The notes below the pieces were generated by a model, which did not search any database, was not told the DNA's origin, and worked only from the letters and a program-made list of their open reading frames with translations. From a virus, in the IMG/VR virus record IMGVR_UViG_3300031772_000052, positions 1 through 50,772 of that record: 50,772 bases of DNA, one strand, 5' to 3'. Of the stretch, positions 1 to 7,196 are shown piece after piece; within the stretch, counting starts at the first letter, position 1; each line of letters begins with the position of its first letter. The position numbers and the translations under genes are program-made.

Positions 1-1
1 T

Positions 2-760
2 GGCGGTGAACTGCCGCTAGCAACCAAGCCCCACCCGGACACCGTCCCGATGACAATTCCCCCAAATCCACCGCCAAGATACGACGAGGTGTTTCGCCAG
101 GGAACCAAGGCGCTCAACGATGACGCCCGTGGGGTTCCGCCGAAGTACGACCAGGCCATGTACTGGAAGGCTCTTTATGCGTCGACGGAAAAGATGTCCC
201 AGGCCCCAGCCGTCAACGACCTGGTCGAGGCAGCGTCAAAGTCGAGGCAGCGGTTTCAGGTCGCCTGTGACAACCCGGCCGCGCCTGTTACGTCGATCAT
301 TCACGTTGTCATGGACAGACAGGTTGTTCCGACTGGCGGTGCGCTAGCGAAGATGGTGGTCTCGGATGGTCGCCTAGACTCCTCGGAAGATCATCTCAAG
401 GCCCTCGGGTACCAGTTCACAGAAGACGAGAGCGGGCACAGAGTCCAAACAGTTGATTCCGTTCCTGTGGGATTTGCTTACAATGCGCTCATGTACTGGG
501 GCGGCGCAAAACAGCATCGGCGATGGCACATGGCCGAACCCGTTGAAATCAATCCCTCGAGACACGGAGACCCGTGCTTCATGGACGACAAGTTTTTCGC
601 GGTGAGGGTCAAGTGGGCGGACCTCTCCAAGTTTGAAGAAGCCATCCAGTCGCTCATCACGACGCTTCAGGGTGCTTTTGGGAAATCGGAAGTCAGCGAA
701 CCGCACCCCTTGGTGTTGGCGCTCGACGTGTTCTGGGTTCATGAAACTGTATCGGGCTGA
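2..760 (+). CDS. Unknown protein, 5' end outside window
   Basis: The reading frame is open from the first bases of the window to a TGA at 758-760. An ATG at 50 is possible but has no Shine-Dalgarno sequence, and the residues before it (GGELPLATKPHPDTVP) read like normal protein, so the true start is probably upstream. From the ATG the product is 236 aa, starting with a proline-rich stretch and continuing as a mixed alpha/beta-looking soluble protein. I see no signal peptide, membrane segment or catalytic motif and do not recognise a family. It overlaps the next gene by 20 bp, so the two are probably co-expressed. Function unknown. Confidence 0.6.
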   Translation, partial: GGELPLATKPHPDTVPMTIPPNPPPRYDEVFRQGTKALNDDARGVPPKYDQAMYWKALYASTEKMSQAPAVNDLVEAASKSRQRFQVACDNPAAPVTSIIHVVMDRQVVPTGGALAKMVVSDGRLDSSEDHLKALGYQFTEDESGHRVQTVDSVPVGFAYNALMYWGGAKQHRRWHMAEPVEINPSRHGDPCFMDDKFFAVRVKWADLSKFEEAIQSLITTLQGAFGKSEVSEPHPLVLALDVFWVHETVSG

Positions 761-1295
761 TCGAGCGGGAATTCTTGCGGGAATCCGGCTGACCAAGCAA
801 GAGACCCTTGGGTGGGTCATCGCCCTTGGTGAGCCGGGCCGTGGTCGCTGGCTCGAATGCATTAAGCTCGACGGGAAAAAACCTCCCGTGGTCGCCGCGG
901 TAGACGACCAGAAGCTTGTATACGAGGCAGACCTGTTCAGCTTCGACACGGGAACCCGAAAGAGACATTCACTGGTCGCTCAGGATGACCCGAGCGACAG
1001 TCGTTTCCTTGTGGAGATCTCCACGGGACCTGACTGCATTCGAGGATGCCAGGGAGACACTGATGGTATCTCGGGTAAGCCCGCAAAGGTTGCGGTAGGA
1101 AAGGGAGCCCTCGGCGAGAACGGCAAGCTCGGCGCATGGGAGCACTCTCTTTGGATCATGAAGGACGGCGACGTCGTCATGGTTTCGCCGGCGGGTAACG
1201 ATGATGCCTACGTCGTTCTCTTCGTTAGCGGAGCTTTGAGTAAGATGCCGACGAAAGAATTTCGGCTGATTTCCAGTAGCAAGTTCCAGGCATAA
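741..1295 (+). CDS. Unknown soluble protein, 184 aa
   Basis: Translation from ATG 741 gives 184 aa starting MKLYRADRAG. The start lies inside the end of the previous gene (20-bp overlap) and has no clear Shine-Dalgarno sequence, so translation may depend on coupling; the exact start is uncertain. The sequence has alternating beta-type segments (LGWVIALGEPGRGRWLECIK, DGDVVMVSPAGND) and no membrane segment. No family is recognised. It could be a small virion or accessory protein, but nothing in the sequence decides this. Confidence 0.6.
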   Translation: MKLYRADRAGILAGIRLTKQETLGWVIALGEPGRGRWLECIKLDGKKPPVVAAVDDQKLVYEADLFSFDTGTRKRHSLVAQDDPSDSRFLVEISTGPDCIRGCQGDTDGISGKPAKVAVGKGALGENGKLGAWEHSLWIMKDGDVVMVSPAGNDDAYVVLFVSGALSKMPTKEFRLISSSKFQA

Positions 1296-1318
1296 GAGAG
1301 GAAGCCTGGAGGTTCATC

Positions 1319-1759
1319 ATGAACGCACAACTCAACAAAGCCCGTGAACTCGAAGAAGACATCAGGTACGACGCAGCGGAAGTAGAAAAAGCCAGCGTGG
1401 CAGCCCATCAGCTTTCCGATCGGGTCTCAATGGCCGACGAAAGCGGCTTGGCAACTGGCCTCGATCCGGATCATGTGGCGCAAGTGATTCGCGGAGCACG
1501 TAGCCTGTCAGTCAAGGCGATCGTCGCAAAGGACCAAGCGAAGATCGCCTCCCATCTCGCCGACGAAGTAGATGAACACTTGCTCATCTACGAGGTCAGC
1601 GCCTCCACCGGAAACTCGGCAATGGCCTCAGCGGTAAAAAAAGTCGACTCGGCAATGGCCGGGTTGGATTCCGCAGCGAAGACCGTCTTTGCTGTGCTAA
1701 CCCTGGCCAAGGCCGAGCTCGAGATGGTGACGGCCTCCTTTAGGGCTCTCACTAAGTAG
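1319..1759 (+). CDS. Small alpha-helical protein, 146 aa
   Basis: The ATG at 1319 is preceded by a good GGAGG seven bases upstream, which fixes the start. The product is alanine-rich and strongly helical: residues 1-45 (ARELEEDIRYDAAEVEKASV) and the C-terminal third (VKKVDSAMAGLDSAAKTVF) look like coiled coils. No Cys, signal peptide or membrane span is seen. The composition resembles small phage structural or scaffold-type proteins, but no family is recognised. It is followed by a strong stem-loop at 1777-1815. Confidence 0.7.
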   Translation: MNAQLNKARELEEDIRYDAAEVEKASVAAHQLSDRVSMADESGLATGLDPDHVAQVIRGARSLSVKAIVAKDQAKIASHLADEVDEHLLIYEVSASTGNSAMASAVKKVDSAMAGLDSAAKTVFAVLTLAKAELEMVTASFRALTK

Positions 1760-1776
1760 CACCTACCTAGCCTGCG

Positions 1777-1815
1777 ACTTCCCTCCCTGGCGCTAACCGC
1801 GCCTCGGAGGGAAGT
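1777..1815. other. Strong stem-loop between two + genes
   Basis: ACTTCCCTCC (1777-1786) pairs perfectly with GGAGGGAAGT (1806-1815), and inside it GGCGC pairs with GCGCC around a TAACC loop. Only two mismatched bases on each side separate the two helices. No T tract follows on the + strand, so it is not a classical intrinsic terminator. It could protect the 3' end of the 1319-1759 message, attenuate transcription, or bind a regulator ahead of the gene at 1854. Confidence 0.55.
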
Positions 1816-1853
1816 GCGTTGCGCTTCCACTTAGCCATCGGTAGACTGTTCCC

Positions 1854-2240
1854 ATGCAGCGCGTAATCGCTTCCTTCGCCGACGAACTCGTGAAGCTCGG
1901 CAAGGAAGACGACCACAAGCACGCCACCGGGGGCTATGCCAGGTCTGCCCTCATCGGCGCTCTGGCCACTCCGTTGGTAGGCTTGGCCGCGAACGTCGCC
2001 GGCCGGGCAATGAGAAATCGCACTCTCGCCAAGATGGTCAGCCCGAGTAAATTCGAAAAGCTCAAAGAGCTTGGACCGCTCATCGGACACGCTCCTCCGG
2101 TGCACCTGCCAGGAAGAACCCTTCGTCCTGCGATGGCCTATGACGATCTCGTTTCAAAGGCCGTGTCCGGTGGACTCACGGGCTCCGCAGTCCAGGCCGT
2201 CAGGGACAGCCTCTCGAAGAAAGAGCAGGCTGCTCAATGA
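1854..2240 (+). CDS. Unknown 128-aa protein with N-terminal ADELVKL helix
   Basis: The product starts MQRVIASFADELVKLGKED. The SFADELVKL segment is almost repeated at the start of the next gene (SFANELVKL) and resembles the start of the protein at 40888-41160 (SFLDELTKI). The middle (residues 27-50, ARSALIGALATPLVGLAANV) is a hydrophobic, small-residue helix that could touch a membrane. The rest is basic and helical. No known family is recognised. The Shine-Dalgarno sequence is poor. The stop overlaps the ATG of the next gene by 4 bp (ATGA), so the two are translationally coupled. A capsid-targeting or membrane role is speculation. Confidence 0.65.
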   Translation: MQRVIASFADELVKLGKEDDHKHATGGYARSALIGALATPLVGLAANVAGRAMRNRTLAKMVSPSKFEKLKELGPLIGHAPPVHLPGRTLRPAMAYDDLVSKAVSGGLTGSAVQAVRDSLSKKEQAAQ

Positions 2241-2482
2241 GCTTGTTTTCGGAGTCGTTCGCCAATGAGCTCGTGAAGCTTTCTTCGAACCTGGACCACG
2301 ACCTGGTCGAGCGAGAGAAGATGATCGACAAGGCCAGTGATGAGGCTCACGCCGAAGCGAAGAAAGACAAGTCGGATAAGCCCGAGGAATCTACCGCGGC
2401 CGCTCCGCTCGCCAAGACGCTGTCGACAATGGTCAGCCACGCCAAGCCGAATCATCTGCACATTCACTTCCATCAGAAGTAG
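2237..2482 (+). CDS. Small charged protein with N-terminal ANELVKL helix, 81 aa
   Basis: The ATG overlaps the upstream stop (ATGA). The protein starts MSLFSESFANELVKLSSNL, sharing the F-A-(D/N)-E-L-V-K-L helix with its upstream neighbour. A highly charged middle follows (REKMIDKASDEAHAEAKKDK), and the C-terminus is rich in histidine (NHLHIHFHQK). Its TAG stop directly abuts the TAG stop of the minus-strand gene that begins at 2483, forming TAGCTA with no spacer. Function unknown. The charged linker suggests a small accessory or virion-internal protein, but this is a guess. Confidence 0.65.
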   Translation: MSLFSESFANELVKLSSNLDHDLVEREKMIDKASDEAHAEAKKDKSDKPEESTAAAPLAKTLSTMVSHAKPNHLHIHFHQK

Positions 2483-3037
2483 CTAGACCGGCAGTTCCCT
2501 GAAGCTCTCTTTGCAGCTGACCATGAGCTGCGACGGGAACGTGCTCTCCCATTCGAAATCGTTCCATTCCGGAATCTTGTCGTCGGCATCGACGTGCAGC
2601 AGGAACTCAGAGCACACGACCATATTCGGCGAGGCCAGCGGATTCTTCACCTTGCGCCCGCGGCGCATCTCCCACCAGACCACAAGGAACCCGAAGAGAG
2701 CCAGGTAGTCGTAGCTCGCGTTCAGCATTCCGATAGCCTTGGCGACGCCGGTGGAAACGTCTGGAAGGACCAGAAACTTTTTGATGACCGTGTTCTTCTT
2801 GAGCCAGGCGCTCTCGAGCATCGGCTGAACGCCACCGACGGACGCCTGGAATACCATCGGCACTCCGTAGGGACAGATTCGAATCGCACAGTGACTCACG
2901 GGACTCTTGGTGAGCCAGCGAATCATTCGAGAGAGAAGATGATTCGACGTACTGAAGAGGACCACCACATCGCGATCTTCCGGTGTCGTTGGAGTTCGGT
3001 AGGGGCCGTTTGGATTCGTAGGCGTCTCGTCGGTCAT
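2483..3037 (-). CDS. NlpC/P60-like (permuted papain-fold) hydrolase
   Basis: The start at ATG 3037 (MTDETP) overlaps the stop of the upstream gene (ATGA); this is preferred over an in-frame start 30 bp further out. The 184-aa product has DVVVLFSTSNHLLSRMIRWL, then SHCAI with His49, and VVCSEFL with Cys142. The order His before Cys, with the 'CSE' signature, matches circularly permuted NlpC/P60 (YiiX-like) enzymes, which cleave peptide or amide bonds in cell-wall or lipid substrates. A hydrophobic helix (residues ~109-122, DYLALFGFLVVWW) lies between them. It follows a small membrane protein, so a cell-wall or lysis role is plausible. It is the last gene of its operon. The family call rests on motifs only. 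Confidence 0.6.
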   Translation of the reverse strand: MTDETPTNPNGPYRTPTTPEDRDVVVLFSTSNHLLSRMIRWLTKSPVSHCAIRICPYGVPMVFQASVGGVQPMLESAWLKKNTVIKKFLVLPDVSTGVAKAIGMLNASYDYLALFGFLVVWWEMRRGRKVKNPLASPNMVVCSEFLLHVDADDKIPEWNDFEWESTFPSQLMVSCKESFRELPV

Positions 3038-3333
3038 TGTCTGCTCACCAGCCAGTAGGCAAACCACACACCAAGGACTCCCATCAAAACGTCAGACACA
3101 TAAGCGTTGTACCAGCTCTCCGGGTGAAGCCATACCTGAGGCCATTTCTTCTCGGCGTAGCGTTCGAAGAACTCCCATCCGTAGGCGAGGAGCGCCATGA
3201 AGGCCATCGCATGAAGCAGAGGCTTTCTCGCGTACGCGAAACAGCTTCCGGCGAAGATCCAGAAGCAGAAGTGAATGACGCTCGACGTGTCTAAGAAGGT
3301 TTTGCCGGTTCTGATAGGTAGCAGCCAGTCCAT
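3034..3333 (-). CDS. Small integral membrane protein, 99 aa
   Basis: This protein has about three hydrophobic segments: residues ~17-35 (SSVIHFCFWIFAGSCFAYA), ~39-55 (LLHAMAFMALLAYGWEF) and ~80-97 (SDVLMGVLGVWFAYWLV). A conserved-looking polar stretch between the last two (WLHPESWYNAYVSD) suggests a functional motif rather than a simple holin. It overlaps the downstream NlpC/P60-like gene by ATGA, so both are made together. It could assist lysis or modify the inner membrane. I do not recognise the family with certainty. Confidence 0.65.
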   Translation of the reverse strand: MDWLLPIRTGKTFLDTSSVIHFCFWIFAGSCFAYARKPLLHAMAFMALLAYGWEFFERYAEKKWPQVWLHPESWYNAYVSDVLMGVLGVWFAYWLVSRQ

Positions 3334-3341
3334 GTCCCCTC

Positions 3342-4409
3342 CTACTCGTTTTCAGTGCCGCAATAAAATGTAGCAGTTCCGTAGTACCCGCCAAATGGCT
3401 CGTCGTGTTCAAGGCTAATGTGAATCTGCATACCGTACGAACTGTAGAGAGTCTTCTCTCGCAAATAATCCCAGTCGTAAATGGCCACACCCTTTGGCAT
3501 TCCACGCCATCCCGAGCCGCCGATTGGTTGGTACGTTGGATAGGCTCTGAGCGCGTCGTTTTGGTAGTCGCTCATCGATTTGTACTTCACCGGATCACCG
3601 AGAGGTAGCAGCGTTGTCGGGGGTAAACCCAGCTGCGGCGCAAAGACTCCAGCGTATCCTTGCGGCTGAAAGATCACAGTATCTGTCGGAACAACATCGT
3701 CAGAGAATTGCACCTCTGCAACGTCTATGATCAGCTTTTTGCCGATAGCTGGCTTGACGATGAAGCCACTTGTTACCGCGTGGTTGTAGGTCACTTTTAC
3801 TTCGTGAGCGGGGTTTTGAGCACTCAGGAAGGTTATCGCCCCAGTGGCGTAATTGATCGTGTAGTCGCCACCGGTCGCGTAATGCGGATCTTGCTCGACC
3901 TTGACCGCGTCGTCGACCTTGACGACGGCTCGATAACTATTGCCGCTGGCGTCTTTGAGGTAATCTTCACCCGTGAACAACCCATGATACGTATCGATTA
4001 CGCTACCGTGCGCCAACGTGTAGACGAGGTGGTCGCCAGAATCCGTCGCGATTTCATCAACGATACGCGCAGACTCACTGTACCAAGTGGTTCTATCTGT
4101 CCAGTCGTGAGAGTAGATTGTTACTGACGATGAGTCTGGTTTACTCGTAGCCGTGCGTACGCGCCCATCTGACGTTCTTGGCTGGAGCGAGGTGTTTGCC
4201 TTCGGCTTGTAAATCGTCTCGAATTCGCTCGCGTCCGATTTGTTGATGCTTAGTCTTCGGTAGACGCGGTCATCGATTGCTATGATTTCATACGATTCTC
4301 CGTCGTCCGAGTAAACAAAGCGAAGACTTGAAAACGTCCCATTGAGCCATTTTTTGAACTCGGACCAATCGGTGAAATCGATAACAATGCCGTCGTTGAC
4401 TCTGATCAT
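3342..4409 (-). CDS. Probable virion structural protein, 355 aa
   Basis: The 355-aa product is acidic and beta-rich, with no membrane segment. The C-terminal half has a shape often found in phage structural proteins: DYTINYATGAITFLSA followed by AHEVKVTYNHAV, resembling the Ig-like 'transition' motif found in the baseplate proteins at 38483 and 41157. The end (GGYYGTATFYCGT) is aromatic and beta-like. The ATG overlaps the stop of a tiny reading frame (ATGA). It lies downstream of fibre-like genes, so a decoration or fibre-attachment role is likely but unproven. Confidence 0.6.
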   Translation of the reverse strand: MIRVNDGIVIDFTDWSEFKKWLNGTFSSLRFVYSDDGESYEIIAIDDRVYRRLSINKSDASEFETIYKPKANTSLQPRTSDGRVRTATSKPDSSSVTIYSHDWTDRTTWYSESARIVDEIATDSGDHLVYTLAHGSVIDTYHGLFTGEDYLKDASGNSYRAVVKVDDAVKVEQDPHYATGGDYTINYATGAITFLSAQNPAHEVKVTYNHAVTSGFIVKPAIGKKLIIDVAEVQFSDDVVPTDTVIFQPQGYAGVFAPQLGLPPTTLLPLGDPVKYKSMSDYQNDALRAYPTYQPIGGSGWRGMPKGVAIYDWDYLREKTLYSSYGMQIHISLEHDEPFGGYYGTATFYCGTENE

Positions 4410-4456
4410 GCAGTCACCAGCTGGATAAGTGTCTCAGGTGTTTTGAAAGTTGCCAT
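4406..4456 (-). CDS. Tiny 16-codon reading frame linking two structural genes
   Basis: The frame reads MATFKTPETLIQLVTA. Its ATG overlaps the TAA of the upstream gene (TAATG), and its TGA overlaps the ATG of the downstream gene (ATGA). It therefore exactly fills a 46-bp gap that would otherwise break the chain of coupled starts and stops. It may encode a micropeptide or act only as a translational bridge carrying ribosomes to the 3342-4409 gene. It could also be chance; there is no independent Shine-Dalgarno sequence. Confidence 0.35.
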   Translation of the reverse strand: MATFKTPETLIQLVTA

Positions 4457-5448
4457 TATTCCACCACTAGTTGCATTAGCGCGTCAAACCTTCTGGTCTT
4501 AGACACGGTGCCGCCTGCATATTCAATTCCAATAACGGTACCAGCACTGAACGAAATTGCGCCGGAGTTGAAAAACGAATTATTCTGTATCGTCGTACTT
4601 TCGTCGTCGTGAAAGGCAAACTGTAAAAGGCCGAGAACCTTGATGACTCCGACCTGAACCGTGCCAGTTGTTATGTTTTGGATGGAGCGCACCCCGAGGT
4701 CTCCCGCCTGTTTTGTCAATACCCAACGGCTAGCAAGCGCTGACCCCTTGGGTATAGTAATGGTCCCCGTGCGGCTAGCAGTCCCGATTTCGTTGGTGTA
4801 GGTTACAGTAATGACGACGTTGCCGCTGCCCGACGCGAAGGCTGTCGTAACTTCGGCCTCGACAACGCTAGCCCATCCAGGAGATGTATACGGAGTACCT
4901 GCTGTAAATACGCTAGTATTGTTGTTGAATTGCGCTATGTTGGCTTCTGCCACCAGGCGAGACTGAGCAACTTCACCTTGAAATGAGGCGAATCGAATCA
5001 AACTCCCACTAAAACCAGTGGGGACGGTGTATGTGACCACCCTCTTGAAAGCGTTAGCAACAACAGCTCCCTCGGAAGCGTTAAACGACGGATTGACCAT
5101 ACGTGGTAACGCAATGGAACCAGTTGTAGCGACGGTTACTTGTAAGTTACCGAACGCATCCACGTGCAGGCTTTGAACCTTATTTGTTACGTTGTCTAAC
5201 CCACCGACCATTACTGGGTTCCCTACGGCCGTGGTGTCGTCCGCTGCAAGACCTTCAACCTGCCCGCCATACCCACTAGCTGCCGTGGAAGTTAAGATAT
5301 TTCCACTCGCGTCAGTGCGCACCGTTCTAGCGGTTGTGCCGTCACTGCCTACAATGAGAACGCCTTGAGTGTTTGCGGGAATGGCAACGCCATTCTCCAC
5401 ATTCATCGGGCGCTGATTGACGTCGTATAGGACTACTGGATTAGCCAT
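4456..5448 (-). CDS. Fibre- or adhesin-like structural protein, 330 aa
   Basis: The N-terminal ~95 residues contain GVLIVGSDGTTARTVRTDAS and AVGNPVMVGGLDN, modules also present in the upstream 582-aa protein (GILIAGKDGTVARFLR, AVGNPVLVGGYDG). The two are therefore related by duplication. The C-terminal ~200 residues form a different beta-rich domain starting around PRMVNPSFNASEGAVVAN. There is no membrane segment and little Cys. The start overlaps the stop of the upstream gene by 1 bp. The family style (V-V/P repeats with Gly-Asn turns) matches surface-exposed phage tail or head-decoration proteins. The exact function is unknown. Confidence 0.65.
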   Translation of the reverse strand: MANPVVLYDVNQRPMNVENGVAIPANTQGVLIVGSDGTTARTVRTDASGNILTSTAASGYGGQVEGLAADDTTAVGNPVMVGGLDNVTNKVQSLHVDAFGNLQVTVATTGSIALPRMVNPSFNASEGAVVANAFKRVVTYTVPTGFSGSLIRFASFQGEVAQSRLVAEANIAQFNNNTSVFTAGTPYTSPGWASVVEAEVTTAFASGSGNVVITVTYTNEIGTASRTGTITIPKGSALASRWVLTKQAGDLGVRSIQNITTGTVQVGVIKVLGLLQFAFHDDESTTIQNNSFFNSGAISFSAGTVIGIEYAGGTVSKTRRFDALMQLVVE

Positions 5449-7196
5449 CAGGTGTACTCCGTAATTCTTGCACTACCGTTGGCGACATCCCAGATACCGT
5501 CAATGGTGCCGGTGTACCCAGCGTCTACAAGCCAATCTTCTCCCGCGAGAATCAACTTGGTAAAGCTAGTTGCAGAGGCAGTCGCAGCGCACTTTACGTA
5601 CAGCTTCTTGTTCCCATCGTTGGTAATTCGTGCCGCCAGCCGTGACGTGTTGGCCGCAAGCAGGGTTACGTTGGTAGCGCTAGACGCTACGCTCGTTACG
5701 GTGCCTGTCTGTGCAGCAATCGGGCGAACCACCACACCAGGGGTGGTACCTACTGGAGGCAGCGCTGCCGTGCGGAGCCGCTGCACGTTGCCAGACGCGT
5801 CTTCGCCTGCGATGAGTACGGGGTCACCGACAACAGCAGCAGCTTGGGCAGCTGCACCGACCATGCGGGTCCTACCAGAAGTGTCTGTCAGTATCGTCTG
5901 GGCGTTGGTGCCGTCGTAGCCGCCTACCAGTACTGGATTGCCGACAGCAGCAGCACCGTCAGCCGCACGTCCCTCAACCGCAAGCAGGATTTCACCGGCT
6001 GCATGCGTTGTAACGGCATTGCCCGCCACTTGCGTAAGGTTGAATGGGAGGTTGCTCTGGTCAGACGAGATAACGACCGGCACAGAGCTAGCACTTGTTT
6101 TTTGTCCGACTGTCGGCGCAGTACTTCCTAGCCAAGCTCCAATATTTGTATCGAGGCGACCACCAACAAGCGCAGCAGGAAGCTGTGGTGTATCAACGGT
6201 AATGCTTCCGCCGTTATCACTGACTGGAATTACGGTTTGATCCGACGCAATGACCACTGGCGTAGACGCAGCCATAAGCTTTTGGCCGAGCGTGTTGATC
6301 CGCGCCTGAAACGCCGCTGTCGTGAGAAGCGTGAGCGCCGTTGCCTCGGAGGCTCGCGTCGACAACGCAATGTCGATGTCCGTATCAATAGAGGCTACGC
6401 TCGCGGCGACAGCCGCCAACGTGACCTCGGAGGCACGCGTGGCAAGTGTTGCCTGGCTCGCTCTACTGGACAGCGGAACATCGAAGTCAGTGTCGATTGA
6501 GGCAACGCTGGCCGCAGTGGCCGCGGCGGTTACCTCGGTTGCTCTTGTCAGAAGAGTTACTTCAAGAGCAAGACCGCCTGTGGCTCCAATGTTCGCCGTG
6601 ACGGTCCCGTTGACCGGGACCGGTGTCGCCCGAAGCTCGGCGTCTGTGAGTGGCCCGGTGACCGGTATCGGGCTCTGGTCCGAAGGCAACACAACCGGAG
6701 TCGATGCGGCCATGGCTTTTTGGCCAAGAGTATTGATGCGACCCGTGAAGGTGGCATCGGCCAGACGCGTTGCGAGAGTAGACTCACTGGCCCTCGTAGA
6801 GAGAAGCACGTCAAAGTTGGTGTCGAGAGAGGCAACGCTCGCGGCAACGGCGGCTAGGGTAATTTCCGATGCGCGAGTGGAGAGCAGAACGTCGACGCTG
6901 ACATCGATCGAAGAAAGACTCGCAGCAGCGGCGGCTAACGTGACTTCGCTGGCGCGAGTGGCAAGCGTGGCCTCGGTAGCGAGAGTGCTGATTGCCGCGT
7001 CTAGGTTTGGAGGGTTTTGGATTGCAAGTTGACCGCTGGCGTTGACCCGAAGGAAGCGCGCAACCGTGCCGTCCTTGCCGGCGATGAGAATACCTTCGGC
7101 GGTTCCGATCGTTGCCCCATCGTCGAGGGTGACGACGTTTCCATCCTCGTCGACGAGGTAGACGCCAGGCTGATTGGCTACGACGACGCCGGCCAC
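5448..7196 (-). CDS. Repeat-rich fibre-like structural protein, 582 aa
   Basis: Residues 1-60 hold a GILIAGKDGT module. Two long compound repeats follow at about residues 71-180 and 220-325. Each has two or three heptad-like units of the type LSTRASEVTLAAVAASVAS followed by a beta segment of the type INTLGQK-MAASTPVV-SDQ. A third SDQ segment lies around residue 380 (TSASSVPVVISSDQS). AVGNPVLVGGYDG-type modules and a beta-rich C-terminal domain complete the protein. Alternating trimeric-coiled-coil-like and beta units are typical of phage fibres. It lies downstream of the terminase and two small structural genes. Receptor specificity cannot be inferred. Confidence 0.7.
   Translation of the reverse strand: MAGVVVANQPGVYLVDEDGNVVTLDDGATIGTAEGILIAGKDGTVARFLRVNASGQLAIQNPPNLDAAISTLATEATLATRASEVTLAAAAASLSSIDVSVDVLLSTRASEITLAAVAASVASLDTNFDVLLSTRASESTLATRLADATFTGRINTLGQKAMAASTPVVLPSDQSPIPVTGPLTDAELRATPVPVNGTVTANIGATGGLALEVTLLTRATEVTAAATAASVASIDTDFDVPLSSRASQATLATRASEVTLAAVAASVASIDTDIDIALSTRASEATALTLLTTAAFQARINTLGQKLMAASTPVVIASDQTVIPVSDNGGSITVDTPQLPAALVGGRLDTNIGAWLGSTAPTVGQKTSASSVPVVISSDQSNLPFNLTQVAGNAVTTHAAGEILLAVEGRAADGAAAVGNPVLVGGYDGTNAQTILTDTSGRTRMVGAAAQAAAVVGDPVLIAGEDASGNVQRLRTAALPPVGTTPGVVVRPIAAQTGTVTSVASSATNVTLLAANTSRLAARITNDGNKKLYVKCAATASATSFTKLILAGEDWLVDAGYTGTIDGIWDVANGSARITEYT
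6222..6986 (-). repeat. Duplicated ~110-residue compound repeat inside fibre gene
   Basis: The two copies cover about 6657-6986 and 6222-6539. In each, coiled-coil-like units (ASEVTLAAVAASVAS, D-x-DxxLSTRA) are followed by INTLGQK, MAASTPVV and SDQ. The copies are similar but not identical, so the duplication is old or under divergent selection. Between them lies a beta linker (ATPVPVNGTVTANIGATGG). Confidence 0.7.

Noticed and set aside
6222-6986. Regular repeats considered as CRISPR-like array
   Set aside because: Units are in-frame coding repeats of variable sequence in a fibre protein, with no identical direct repeats or unique spacers and no cas genes.
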